64,000 bases of DNA from Cryoendolithus antarcticus (Eukaryota; Ascomycota; Dothideomycetes; Cladosporiales; Cladosporiaceae): the NCBI GenBank assembly GCA_002077065.1, contig NAJO01000026.1:186001-250000 (forward strand), given 5' to 3'. The notes under the pieces are model-generated. The model was given only the letters and a program-made list of their open reading frames with translations. It ran no database searches and was not told the origin of the DNA. Each line of letters opens with the position of its first letter. Position 1 is the first letter of the stretch. Below are positions 1-10,963 of the stretch, piece after piece. The position numbers and the translations under genes were made by a program.

Positions 1-289
1 TCCAGCACCACTAATCACACTATTACTTTATGCACTACACCCCTGACCGTTCCCATTCCGTGCCCACGAGGAGAAAGCGAAGCTGCGAAGCAAACGCACC
101 GCCTCTTCGACTTTTCCCCCAAAGCAAACAGAACGCCCTGATGCAGAACCAATTATGGCGACGCGCAAGAACGCTTGCGCAGAGAGAGTAGTATGGCGGA
201 AGACGCTCGCTTTCGTGACCGGGTGTATGCAGGAATCCTCCGCCCTGGTGTATCATCTCCTCAGACCCACGTTACTAACGATTCCACTC

Positions 290-1602
290 TTACAACATGC
301 CGAAGATGGCTGCGACCACGCCGAGAAGGCCGGTTGCGCCGGTGATCGTGACTGCGGTGGAAGCGCTTGACGAGGTGGTGCTACCAGAGGTACCGCTCCC
401 GGAGTTGGTGCCGGATGGGAGAGTGCCGCTGCCACCTGGAGTGGACTCACCACCGGAGCATGAGTAGGTACCCTTGATCACGTTGTTCTGGCCGGACAGC
501 GGCTGGAAGTGGTTGCAGGTGTCGGTAAGATCCTCAGATGACTGCAAGTTGAATGCTCCGCGAACATCCATGAGCGAGGGCAAGGCAACGCTGTGAGAAT
601 GTCAGTACTCGATACATCATGTTTCTGCCGCGAGAGAACTCACTCGGAGAAGTTGCCGTAGAAGTCTAGAGCACCGCCGACGGTCTGAAGCTTAGGGAAG
701 CCATCGATCTTCTCAATATCAGTGTTGTTGGCAACCTGGAGGCCACCGCCCACGGAGGTGAGCTGAGGGAAGGACGCGTTGTTGAGTTTCTCGTTGCTGA
801 CGAATGAGAGCGATTGGCCGACCGTGGTGAGGTTAGGAGCGTTCACAGACTCGAAGAAGTTGCTGTAGAACCCAAGAGATCCGTTGACTGCGGCAAGCGA
901 GGGCATGCTGATCGAGGACACGTTGCGGAGGGTGATGTTAAAAGCCCACTCAAGGTTGGGGAAAGTCACGGCGATGTTGCGTCCGTTGGCCTCAATTGCA
1001 AGCGCATCGCTGATGTTACCGAGCTGCATGTTGACTTCCTGGAGGTAAGGGTTGTTGGAGATCATCACGGACGCCGCAGTCTGCAGGTTGATGCCGCTGA
1101 GCGAACCGAGCTGGGTGTTCTCAATCAGAAGGCTCTGCGTCTGTTGCAGGCCGGTGGTGAAGCTGAGACCCTGGAGCTGAGGGAGTGCCACCCAGTTGAT
1201 GTTCTTGGTAGTAGCCAGCCTTGGGAAGCTGAGCGTCGTCAAGACGGTCATGCCGTTGAGTATGAAGTCTCCGCCGAGGGTGGTCAAGCTATCACCCGAA
1301 AGTTGGGTCACCGCGGTGACGTTATCTGCAACGAGGTCGCCAGTAATCTCTTGAATGCCGTTCAGCGCGATAACGCCTGCGGTGCCTGTGGCCAACGCGA
1401 TGCTGCCAGTGAACGTTTGGCACCCTGCCAATGCTGTGGCGTCACCGGCATTCTGGATGGTCTGTGTTGCTGAAGCGCTGCATTGTGCTGGAAAAACGCG
1501 TCAGCTGTGTTCCCCTGATTATTACGCGAACCGTGTTCATCTCTTACCTGCTGCGCGACCAGCGATGGCGAGCGCCGGCACCACATATCTGAAGACCGAC
1601 AT
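290..1602 (-). CDS. ECM33: ECM33/Sps2-like GPI-anchored cell-wall protein
   Basis: Exons 1602-1548, 1487-644 and 590-290 join to 399 residues. The start ATG (MSVFRYVV...) opens a short signal peptide ending near ALAIAGRAAA. The first intron (1488-1547, GTAAGA...CAG) splits the end of the signal peptide, and a second lies at 591-643. The body is a row of short leucine-rich segments of the receptor-L type (ITGDLVADN, LTTVGQSLSFV, LQTVGGALDFYGNF), as in Ecm33/Sps2. The C-terminus is Ser/Thr/Gly-rich and ends in a hydrophobic tail (TGLLGVVAAIFGML), the usual GPI-attachment layout. Family members sit at the plasma membrane or wall and are needed for wall integrity and N-glycoprotein function. The length matches the usual 390-430 residues. 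The family call is secure; the exact orthologue is inferred. Confidence 0.9.
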
Positions 1603-3208
1603 TATTGTGATTTCGTGTCGTGGAGATAGCTAAAGGGGTTCGTCAGCTACTTTTCTTTGGCCGCCCGCGAGAGTTGCGGCGTGGTGCGGAGGTGCTGGTG
1701 ATGCGCCGCCGATGATGGTGATGCGTGTTACTGGTGATGAGGATGGTATTGGGATAGTCTCGGATGGATGTGATGGTTCGGACGCGAGGAAACGGACCTT
1801 TCGTAAGACTATTGCTGCTGCACAAGACGGATTGAGCTCGTGTAGAAAAGCCAATGGATGATGAACAGGCGTCTGCGGTGAGCCCGAACTGTTTCAAAGA
1901 TGTGGCAGCGAGTGTGTGAAGAAGAAGTAAGAAGTGGTATTGGTCAACAGGAAGCCAAGATCACCAACGAAAGAAGGTGCGCGGCGGCTCGGGCGTTTGT
2001 TGCTGGCGGAGGATTGCTGGCGACTTTTTGGAGCACCGACCAACATAAAGGGAGACGGTTGGGAGCGAGCTTGGACGCGCAATGCGGCGAATGCGCCATC
2101 CCCAAGCTGATCTAGTGTAATGCAGCTCCATGAAACAGCCGCACCTTATTGGGCAGACAGTGGTTTTGATGGATCTCGCAGCACACCAGCCAAGTATGGC
2201 CAGCCCGTGGGCTATCAATGGACTTTCGAACTGGAATACAAAGTATACAGAGTCACCAGCTTCCGCGGGACGGCGAGGTGTGCGAGTCACCTATTGCCAC
2301 CGTACGCGTAGGCGCCGGAGCATGATGTACTCGAAACAACGCCACAGCGTCGCGCCGCGAAGCCACCGTGAAGACTTGTGACGATATCCTATGAATCTGT
2401 ACATCCTTCGACGATGATAGCCTCGACATCGAATCGCTCAAAGCGGCATTCTGCCGGAACATCGATGTTTCCATCAAATCAGCGAACGGCCCTTATACGC
2501 CGGAGGGCTCTAGCCGAGACGGCTCTCCCAATCTCGCATGTGGAGGTAATCCCCGTTATCGTGCTAGGTGGTGTTGCTGAATGCTGATCGATATGTGGGA
2601 GCCCCATCACTAGCAGTGCTGCTCAGATCATCATGGTGAGCTGGGCCATCGCATTGTGCATTGCTCAAGCAGGGCCCAGGCATGCAAAAGGTATTTATCC
2701 CACGCTCTGCTCGAACACCGAGGACTCGAGATATCAACATCTCGGCCCCCTCGGAAGATCTCCATTTCGACCCTTGTCCTTGGCGGAGATGAGCACACCC
2801 GCTCACGCCACAGCAGCCACCGTGCGGATGTGAAGCCAGTCACGATGGCATCGAGACTCGATAGATCGTGCCTTTGACGACAAACCGTACTTCTAAACAA
2901 GTAATTCACGGTGTTGTTAGAAGACTTCATGCTTCTTGTTGGGTGTATGCGCACGGATACAGCCTGGACAAGCCATGTTATGTACTGTATGCACACTCCA
3001 CTGCTCGCTTCGACCAGAGCCGCACCTCCTTCCCGGCGGCGATCATGGGTGGAGGTGCAGGGTATCGTCTCGAGATGCTCGGACTCCCTCGCTCAAGCCT
3101 GAGGCAGCAGGTGGCGCGAAAGCAGTACGTCTGCACGTGTTGCACTTCTTGGCATAAACTGACCTCACTTGCCTGTAGCACTGTCACTCTCAGTCCTCAG
3201 GCAACCTA
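1603..3208. other. Divergent intergenic region, ECM33 / FMT1
   Basis: About 1.6 kb holding the upstream regions of two divergent genes. No reading frame here shows recognisable protein sequence. Positions 1690-1746, just upstream of the ECM33 start, carry an imperfect GATG/GGTGAT trinucleotide-like repeat that would lie in its promoter or 5' UTR. Nothing else stands out. Confidence 0.5.
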
Positions 3209-4565
3209 ATGTCATTCCGATCACAATGCTTACGCCCGCTTCATCACGTTCCCCGGCCAGCTACAGCGTTGCAGTTCACTAAGCCTCCGACTTGTGTGCC
3301 GGATGCCTCCAGGGCAGTTGGTGTCCGTCGTGCGAGTCTCTTCACAACACAATGCCCACATAGGCGCTGGCTAAAGTTTGCTGCGCCATCCGCGTTGCAA
3401 ACAAGAACTGCGAGCTCCAAACCCAATACACGCAATGCCTTGCGCGTTCTCTTCTGTGGCGCGGACGCCTTCAGCATCTACTCACTCAAGGCACTGCATG
3501 CCCTACACCTTGCCCAGCCGGATGTCGTGGCCAGCATCGATGTAGTCTGTCGGCCTGACAAGCGCGTCGGGCCTGGATTGAAGCAGGTCCGTGAAGGTCA
3601 GAACGCCCAAAGTATCTGCCATGGTGTTCGAGTATCTGACGGATGGAGCAGTCCCGATAAAGTCCACTGCATTTGAGCTCGACCTTCCACTCCACCAGAT
3701 CGACACATTCACCGGGTGGAGTCCACCGCATGGTATAGATCTCATCGTTACTGTCTCTTTCGGACTTCTTGTACCAGCTCGCTTGCTCAAAGCTGCCACG
3801 TACGGAGGCGTCAATGTTCATCCCTCACTATTACCAGACTTGCGTGGACCAGCACCTATACATCATGCCTTGCTCCAAGGACGTAACCACACGGGAGTGA
3901 GTCTACAGACGATGCATCCGACGACCTTCGATGCTGGCGTTGTACTGGCTCAGACTCCACCACCCGGTATGCCCATCGCTGCAGATGCCACAATCGCAGA
4001 GCTGGTCGATCTGCTCGGTCACGCCGGCGCCGACATGTTGACGGCAGCGATTGTGGACCAAACATACGCTTCACCCTACCAGGCAATCGCGTCAATCGAT
4101 ACAGCAGAAACGGCTCTACAGCATGCGCCGAAGATCACACCCGAAGACCGACGCATAGACTGGAGCACGTGGACCTCCGAGACCATCCTGCGTCGAGATC
4201 GCGTGCTTGGTCGCCTCTGGGACACTACCACCGTGCCCGGCCTTCATGCCGCTACAGATTACAATGCTCTGAGCTCGTCAGGCACGAAAGCAAGACGCAT
4301 CACGTTCACTGGACCGTGGTCCCGCTGTGCGTCGCCCGTCGAACAGACTGAGGCACTCCAACCCGGTCAGCCTATCTTGCTCACTGACTCCGCAAGCGAG
4401 GCTACCGGAGGCGCCAATATCGGCATCTCTTGCGCCGACGGCCACGTCCTTGCGCCGCAAAGTGCGACTATCGAAGGTCGGAGAGCTCATCAAGGACTGC
4501 CAATGTTGCGAAAGCTTCTGCTACCTTCAAAGCACAATGCACAAGTCGCAAACGAAGAAATATGA
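3209..4565 (+). CDS. FMT1: Methionyl-tRNA formyltransferase, mitochondrial
   Basis: Exons 3209-3596 and 3652-4565 encode 433 residues. The 55-bp intron (GTCAGA...GGAGCAG, CTGAC branch point near 3636) joins KQVRE to VPIKS and restores the family reading. The enzyme formylates Met-tRNA for mitochondrial translation initiation. The first ~70 residues are rich in Arg, Ser and Ala with almost no acidic residues, as in a mitochondrial presequence. The Rossmann-like formyltransferase core follows: LRVLFCGADAFS, CRPDKRVGPG, the HPSLLPDLRG loop with the formyl-folate-site histidine, and TFDAGVVLAQ, which carries the expected aspartate. A C-terminal tRNA-binding part ends at NEEI. It is convergent with the Ima1 gene, 79 bp away. 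Confidence 0.93.
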
Positions 4566-4644
4566 GATCAGGAGGTATCTATGCCTTGCTAATGAACGCT
4601 CAATATGCAACTCGCGCGAACGCTACAAATTCGAACGCTTCACG

Positions 4645-6684
4645 TCACAACCCAATGCTTTCCATCCAAGCCACGATCGCTAGACAAATCGGTCTCCGCA
4701 CGCCCTCGATTCCAGCCACCGCTCCCAGAGCCACCATCGCGCCTACGACACCAACGCTGACTTTCCAGTCCCCGCCAGTCTGGACCTTAGCCGCTTGAGC
4801 CGCCTCAGCACTCTTCTCCTCTGAGATCCGAAAGCTCGCCCCGCCTAGCAGCTCCTCAAGACCTGTAGCCTGACCTGCAGTGTCTTGCGGTAAGTGCCAA
4901 TTCGACTTTCTCAACTCTAGATTCCCTCTGGTACGTGCTGCAGCAGGCGACTGCGCCTCATCGTCCACGTCGTCTAGCATCGAAGACCTCGTTCGCTGCT
5001 GTGGCTGGGAGCTCACAGCCTGTTGCTGAGGCCGAAGGAAAGGGCGATTCACCTCAAGGCCAGACTTCATCTGATCGAGGAAGTTCGACTGATGACTTAC
5101 ATGCTTCGGCTGAAAACTCGGGACTTGGCTTACCGGATTGCGGAGTCGGCGTTCCATACTCATCGGCGCAGCTGGTAGCCGGCCTCGAAAGGGTGACTGT
5201 GTCGTAGGTGGCTGATAGGAGAGCTTCTTGGACTGCTGTTGAGGGACTTGCTGGTTCTGGCGGAGGGAGTCGTCGATGTTGAAGAGGTTGCTGCGCAGGT
5301 CGTCCCAGCCTTGAGACTGATGAGCATTGGATGTTAGCGTCGAGCGCAGCTGGCGTGAAGGTGTGACGGGATCGATGTCCATTGCATCATCATCGGCGAA
5401 TGTCTCGTCCGAGGCTGGTGGAGAGGGTGGAAAGTGGCCTGGCGTTGAGGTCCATAGGGTGTTGGGCTGGGCTGCGCGGGATCGTGACAGTGCCTCTACT
5501 GGAAATGGTGGTTTCGGCTTCCTACCAGACCAGTCGAAGGGTAGGTTCGAGGCTGCCTGCGGTGTATGTCGCTCAGCTGCGGGACCGGCGTTCTGGCCCA
5601 GAATGTCGGCTTCGTCCGGCGTAGGCATGATCTTGCGATCCAACCGCCACTTCCTCGGCTTGATCGCATTACTGCGTAGGCGCTCGCCCACGATTATCAC
5701 CAGCACGGCAGCAATGTGCGCAGCGACCAGCTCAGTCCATGACCACCCACCCGATTGTAGGTCCCTGACGAGAATCCGATACGCCACGATGCGCACAGCC
5801 ATAGTCACCAAGCTCAACGCAAGATGCGTCCCCTTCCCATCGATCTTCTCATACCGCACATGCGCATCGTACAGCTTAGCCTCGCCGTGATGCCACCACC
5901 ACAATATCAACCCCGTCATGATCGCCGCCGGTACATATCCGGCCAGCCGATCCTCACACACCCCACTAAACCTCAACCCCATCGCATCCCTCACACACTC
6001 CCCGTCCGTCGCCTCCTCCACCCTCATCCCATCCTCCCCAGCCACCAAGCGTCCCGCCGCGTACAAATGCCAAGCGACCTGCAACCCCCAACTCCACACC
6101 ACCACCCACCCAACCCCCCAAAGCCCCCACCTTACCGCCCATTTGCGCCAACTGTCCCTTCCTTCCCCTACCCCACCTCCCCCTCGCTCCCGGCGCCTAG
6201 TCCTAGCCATCTCCTCCATCAGCCCCCTCCGATCCGCACCATGTATCCGCATCTGCACTCTCGGCGCACAAGCGACGCATATCTGGGGATACCGCTCCTC
6301 GAGCTCTTTCCTAAATTGCGGGAGTCGCTGCTCGTAAGCTGCGTATTGTGGATCCTCGTCATCGGGGAGGTAGTTCGCCAGCGTTTCTGTGAAGATCTGC
6401 TGGTTGTGTTGGCAGGTTGTGCAGAAAAGCGGTTGTTCTTGCTGCTTTGGCGAGGCATGAGGGCGCAGTGCTGAAGGGGGTCGGGAGAAGCTCTCGAAGC
6501 TTGGTTTTGGGAGAGGTGAGAAGGATGGTGGGGGTGGAGGAGGGTCTGTGATGTTTCCGCGGGCATCGAGGTGGTTTCGGGCGCCGCAGGAGGAGCAGTC
6601 GAAGGAGGGGATTGGGGTCGAGCGAGGGTGGGAGGAGCGGGTGTTGCAGTAGTGGCAGTGGAAGCGGCGCCAGAAGAGCGCCAT
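4645..6684 (-). CDS. IMA1: Ima1-type inner nuclear membrane protein
   Basis: One exon, 679 residues. The N-terminus carries the Ima1/Samp1/NET5 zinc-binding domain, with four Cys pairs: CHYC (about residues 10-13), CSSC (30-33), CTTC (near 90) and ICVAC (near 140), the last followed by PRVQMRIHGADR. At least four hydrophobic stretches follow (WGLWGVGWVVVWSWGL; the IMTGLILWWW region; LALSLVTMAVRIVAYRIL; VAAHIAAVLVIIVGE). Then comes a long Ser/Pro/Gln-rich, probably nucleoplasmic region, and a final hydrophobic segment near residue 650 (VGVVGAMVALGAVAGI). In S. pombe, Ima1 couples heterochromatin and kinetochores to the nuclear envelope. The domain assignment is strong; the function here is by family. 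Confidence 0.88.
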   Translation of the reverse strand: MALFWRRFHCHYCNTRSSHPRSTPIPSFDCSSCGARNHLDARGNITDPPPPPPSFSPLPKPSFESFSRPPSALRPHASPKQQEQPLFCTTCQHNQQIFTETLANYLPDDEDPQYAAYEQRLPQFRKELEERYPQICVACAPRVQMRIHGADRRGLMEEMARTRRRERGGGGVGEGRDSWRKWAVRWGLWGVGWVVVWSWGLQVAWHLYAAGRLVAGEDGMRVEEATDGECVRDAMGLRFSGVCEDRLAGYVPAAIMTGLILWWWHHGEAKLYDAHVRYEKIDGKGTHLALSLVTMAVRIVAYRILVRDLQSGGWSWTELVAAHIAAVLVIIVGERLRSNAIKPRKWRLDRKIMPTPDEADILGQNAGPAAERHTPQAASNLPFDWSGRKPKPPFPVEALSRSRAAQPNTLWTSTPGHFPPSPPASDETFADDDAMDIDPVTPSRQLRSTLTSNAHQSQGWDDLRSNLFNIDDSLRQNQQVPQQQSKKLSYQPPTTQSPFRGRLPAAPMSMERRLRNPVSQVPSFQPKHVSHQSNFLDQMKSGLEVNRPFLRPQQQAVSSQPQQRTRSSMLDDVDDEAQSPAAARTRGNLELRKSNWHLPQDTAGQATGLEELLGGASFRISEEKSAEAAQAAKVQTGGDWKVSVGVVGAMVALGAVAGIEGVRRPICLAIVAWMESIGL

Positions 6685-7142
6685 TTTCGATTATGAAGAG
6701 CGCTGAATGACTTTCATGGAGAAGTGTGAGAAAGTATGTGTTACAGGGGTATATGCATCGCAAGAGTATGATGTGAATCAAGAGCTCGAAGTGAATCAAT
6801 TGTTGATCCTGACTCGGATTTATCGGCGTTTCCGAATCAGCGCATGGGCCATGTGCATTTGAGCCTCAACTGCCAACGCGAAAGCAGGCCTGCTCGTCAA
6901 TGAGACCAACATTGCTTTGCGATCCATTCATGAAGATGCTGCACTCGAGTTTGCACACGTTTGCCTTGGCCAGCCAGGTCGATGCGCGCGGTCACAGCCA
7001 GTACTCGCCATACCACGCAAGAGGATGTGGTTGACCGCGACCAGACCTGATTGAGTGGATGCGCAGTCTCTGGACTTGAGCCAGATGAGGCCGCTGCCTG
7101 CGATGCGGCGTCAACGCTGCCTCAGATACAAGTTCATCCATT

Positions 7143-7148
7143 CACGTG
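7143..7148. promoter_or_regulatory. CACGTG E-box, distal, upstream of PHO89
   Basis: CACGTG within TTCACGTGAC, 1255 bp before the PHO89 start. Flanking T and A resemble a Cbf1-type site more than a Pho4-type one. Binding is inferred only. Confidence 0.3.
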
Positions 7149-7803
7149 ACGGGAGCAATGGTATTCCACGGTCGCGCGTCGGTTCACCCATCTTGTGGCT
7201 CGTTCGGGCATCGTTGAGGCCGTCCGCATAGCGAGCGTTAGCATTGACGTTTCGAGCGGCCTGGCGAAGCTCATGCAACTCGTCTGCTTGGTCAATGATC
7301 GACCTGTGGTGTACCGCAAGTGGTGTCTCTGGAGCACGGTGCTCCAGCCGCCTAGGCTATGTTGTCCAGCAGGATAATGCGCTACATTACGCGACTACTC
7401 AGAGGCCCCAAGATAACGAACTTGAGACGTTGCGAGGGATCATCAGATGCCACTGTGGAGGCGGTAAGTCACATCTCTCTATTTCCTTCTCGCGGCGCTG
7501 CACTGAGTGGATCTTGTCATCACCAGACGTGCCATTGTACTGTACCCACTATCACACTCACGTACAGTAAGTATCTACCGCTTGGCCTCCGTCAGGCGCA
7601 GCACTCTATGCTGCTCATACTGATCCCCAGCAGCCGTCGTAGTCGAGCGCTTTTAAGATTGGTCTTTCCGGCGACTTCGCTCTAAGCCTGCGGACGCGTC
7701 GTCAGCAGCGTCTCCAAGCTGTTGACTCCAAGACGCAAGAATGCGAAGCCCTGGGCAACTCATGGCGTGGGCGAAGTACATGCATATATAATCCCGAACG
7801 GCC

Positions 7804-7809
7804 CACGTG
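7804..7809. promoter_or_regulatory. CACGTG E-box, candidate Pho4/NUC-1 site
   Basis: CACGTG inside the near-palindrome CCCACGTGGGG, 594 bp before the PHO89 start. In yeast, CACGTGGG is the high-affinity Pho4 site, and NUC-1 of filamentous fungi reads a related CACGTG core. The position before a phosphate-transporter gene fits, but binding is inferred. Confidence 0.5.
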
Positions 7810-8279
7810 GGGAGAATCTCGTTCCTGAGTGGTGCTCACATATCTGGGGTCGTGATTTTGGCCTGAATTGCTGCCTCAAAAGGTTGCTAGAAATGTTTCG
7901 TAAGGGACTACACATGTACTGCAAACAGCACACCACCGCCAGGTCGATACTCAGATCATTCTGACCTCCAGGAGATGCTACAGGACGGCATGCATCGTTG
8001 GCGAGAGCTTTGTCATCATACGATGTCGATAACGCCTAAGAGCATGCACTTGCCGAGACCTTGATCGCCTGGGTGCCACGCCATTCACCCTCGGAGCCAA
8101 GTCAGCGACCACGAACCGATGTCATTGAGTTTTTCACAGACGCAACAGTATGGGCTGTGCTTGCCGATCTCTGAAGCAGTCTTCGCACGGCTCTTCTTCT
8201 GAGAGTGGCAACTGTTGTGAGGTCAGTCATGGCGAAGGCTTGGGTGTCGAAGTCTACGCTCGTGGCTCTTCAGTGAGCC

Positions 8280-8285
8280 CACGTG
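8280..8285. promoter_or_regulatory. CACGTG E-box, proximal, upstream of PHO89
   Basis: CACGTG within GCCCACGTGCGG, 118 bp before the PHO89 start. It has CC/GC flanks rather than the T flanks that repel Pho4. It could also fall in the 5' UTR; the transcription start is unknown. Confidence 0.45.
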
Positions 8286-8397
8286 CGGATCTGTCGTTTG
8301 CCACCGCAGTCTCGATATAAGGAGTTGATCCGCAACCCGCGCGATCGTCAATCATCACCGACAAACTTCCCTAAATCCAACGGCCTCGACCGCAGCG

Positions 8398-10602
8398 ATG
8401 GCCGCCCTTCCGCAATTCACCTATGTCTTCGCCCTGGGTATCATCTTCGCCTTTCTAGACGCGTGGAACATTGGGTGAGTGAGAAGGATTGCTGTGCAGA
8501 GATCGCATTGTAGCAGCAGGAGGCTTGCTGCAGAAGTTCGACTTCGGGCTGCCTGAATGCTCAACGCACTCTGTTCCTGCTAGAAAGTACAAGAGCTACA
8601 GCTAATAAGATGCAGGGCGAATGATGTCGCAAACGGTATATTTCCCAGCGTCCTGTGGACTCGAAGGGCAAGTCATCAGTATGCTGACACCGCCTAGCCT
8701 TCGCGACATCGGTCTCTTCGAGATCGCTGACTTTGGTTCAAGCTATGACTATCGGTACGCATCTCTTTCCTAGCCTCAAAGCGCTATCGATGAGCTGACA
8801 CTGTATATAGGTGCTATCATGGAGTTCACAGGAGCTGTGCTTGCTGGGTATGCATCCCTCTCGCAAGCGTGCGCGACCATGTCGTAATGTATCGCAGGTC
8901 TCGAGTCGCTGGTACGATCAAGAACGACATCATTGCCATCGAGGCTTTCGAGAGTGCGCCGAGTGTGCTCATGCTGGCGATGCTGTGTGCTCTGATTGGT
9001 AGTTCGACTTTCCTGACGCTCGCAACCAAGATCGGCATGCCAGTGTCAACGACCCACTGCATCAGTAAGTCCACCTGCTGTCGTGATAGTTCTGAAGCTG
9101 CTGACATGTATTCAAGTCGGTGGGATCATCGGTGTCGGCTTTGCCACCGTGGGCGCTAACGGTATCGACTGGTCCTGGGAGGGTGTAAGCCAGGTCTTCG
9201 CCGCATGGGGCATTGCCCCGTGCATCTCTGGTATCTTCGGTGCAATACTGTTCACCTTTACGAAGTATGGAGTCATGAAGGCCAAGAACCCTCTGCTCGT
9301 GGGCATGATCACGGTCCCGTTCTTCTACGCTCTCACCTCCGGCATTCTGACGATGTTGATCGTCTGGAAGGGCGCTGCAAGCCTCGATCTCGACGACTGG
9401 GGCACAGCGCCGACCGTTGGCACGATCATGGGCGTCGCAGTCGGCGTTGCTCTGCTGTCATGCATCTTCCTCCTGCCGTACATCCACGTCAAGCTGGTCA
9501 GGGAAGACTGGAAGCTCAAGACCTGGGACATCATAAAAGGGCCTCTGCTTCTCAGGCGGCCTGCCGCAGGCCCGATACCAGAAGGCCACATGCTAGTACC
9601 TGACTACTATGCCGGCCATGCGACGCACGAGAGTATTGCCAACGACGCTGCCATGCAGAACGCCAGGCGCGACGAGGAAAGTGCTCGGAGCGAGTCTGAC
9701 AGCGGCTCTGACGAGAAGAGCGCGGCGCTCTACGCCCCTCAAGCCGACATCGCCATGGCTGTTCCTACCGTCTCCGCCGCAGAAGCGATCGTCCCCATCC
9801 AACGCAAGTGGTACGAGCCTGTCCAACTACTCCACAGCGCCAAGTGGTTTTTCTTTCGTGGAGTCATGATCGACGTCGTCGCCGAACAGAAGACAACAAG
9901 CGAGCCGAAGTTTCTGCAACGTCTCTTGCTCGGTAAGAATCTGGACAAGAAGCATGCCATCGTCGAGCATCACGATCTGAAGGTCGAGCACCTCTACTCT
10001 TTCCTCCAGGTCATGACAGCGGCTACTGCGAGCTTCGCGCACGGCGCCAATGATGCAAGTCTCACTTTCCACGCTTGAAACCAATGACGCTGACAGTCGC
10101 AGGTGAGTAACGCTATGGGCCCCTTGGCGGCGATCTACGGTATCTGGCAGACCAACACCACTGGTGAGGACTCGGAAGTGCCAATCTGGATTCTGATCTT
10201 CGGTGGTGCTGCCATCGCCATTGGTCTGTGGACATACGGTAGTTTTCTTTCCCTCTCCCTGATACGACTCAGTGACTGACACTAGCAGGCTACAACCTCA
10301 TGCGTAATCTCGGCAACCGCATCACCCTCCACTCGCCCTCTCGAGGCTTCTGCATGGAGCTCGGTGCTGCCCTGACAGTGGTGATGGCTACACGACTATC
10401 ACTTCCGGTCAGCACCACGCAATGCATAATCGGTGCGACTGTGGGTGTTGGACTGTGTGCTGGAGATGTGAAGGCCATTAATTGGAGGATGGTGACTTGG
10501 GCGTACGCTGGCTGGTTCATCACCCTTCCTTGCACAGCGCTGATATCGGGCTGTCTGTTGGCGTTCATCATCAATGCTCCATCGTGGGCTGCGCCGTTGT
10601 AG
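8398..10602 (+). CDS. PHO89: Sodium/phosphate symporter, PHO89 (PiT) family
   Basis: Eight exons: 8398-8474, 8616-8635, 8698-8754, 8811-8847, 8898-9064, 9117-10054, 10103-10238 and 10289-10602, giving 581 residues. It is a plasma-membrane cation-coupled phosphate importer. Both PiT signature repeats are intact: ANDVANAFATSVSSRSLTL, assembled across three exons, and HGANDVSNAMGP near the C-terminal half. Hydrophobic segments flank a central hydrophilic loop rich in Asp, Ser and Glu (about residues 270-370). Exon 2 is only 20 bases. Intron 6 (10055-10102) starts GCAAGT and ends GCAG; only this GC-AG choice gives the conserved ANDVSNAMGP. Three CACGTG boxes upstream suggest phosphate-starvation control. 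Confidence 0.95.
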
Positions 10603-10963
10603 ATGATTTCCCAGCGCTTACGAGTAGTAGAAAGGAGGTGGGCATTGCCTCGTACGGGTAGCAGAAGGAAGATGGATCTTGTCTTTCGAATCTCACGATA
10701 CATGTAACGCAGCATACACTCGGGCCCGTTCCTTCCCATTGCCATTACGTGGAGTGAAGGACAGGCTTTGACGGTGTGTTCGATCGTGGGCTATCTGGGT
10801 AATTTGGAAGGCAGCTCCGGCGGGATTAGTGGCAAAGACAGAAATGGAGTGGACCTGTCACCAGCATATACAATGTGGATCTTAGAAACGCATTAAATCG
10901 ATCGCATATTGCCCTTTATATTGGAGGTACACCTCGAGTCCCACTCGCAAATGCCAGCCACTC
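10603..10963. other. Convergent 3' intergenic region
   Basis: 361 bp between two converging genes, presumably their 3' UTRs and terminators. No coding signal seen. Confidence 0.4.

Larger units (their letters stand above)
6685..8397. other. Divergent intergenic region, Ima1 / PHO89
   Basis: About 1.7 kb without a convincing reading frame. It must contain the promoters of both flanking genes. The PHO89 side contains three CACGTG E-boxes, listed separately. Confidence 0.5.

Noticed and set aside
1690..1746. GATG/GGTGAT repeat-like stretch as a microsatellite
   Set aside because: It is too imperfect and short to call a true tandem repeat; mentioned only as composition in the ECM33 upstream region.
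1900..3200. Several 60-120 codon open frames between ECM33 and FMT1
   Set aside because: They overlap each other on both strands, show no family motif and have random-looking composition.
5824..6474. 216-codon plus-strand frame inside the Ima1 gene
   Set aside because: It is the antisense shadow of a Gly/Arg-rich coding region; the Pro/His-rich translation is typical of such shadows.
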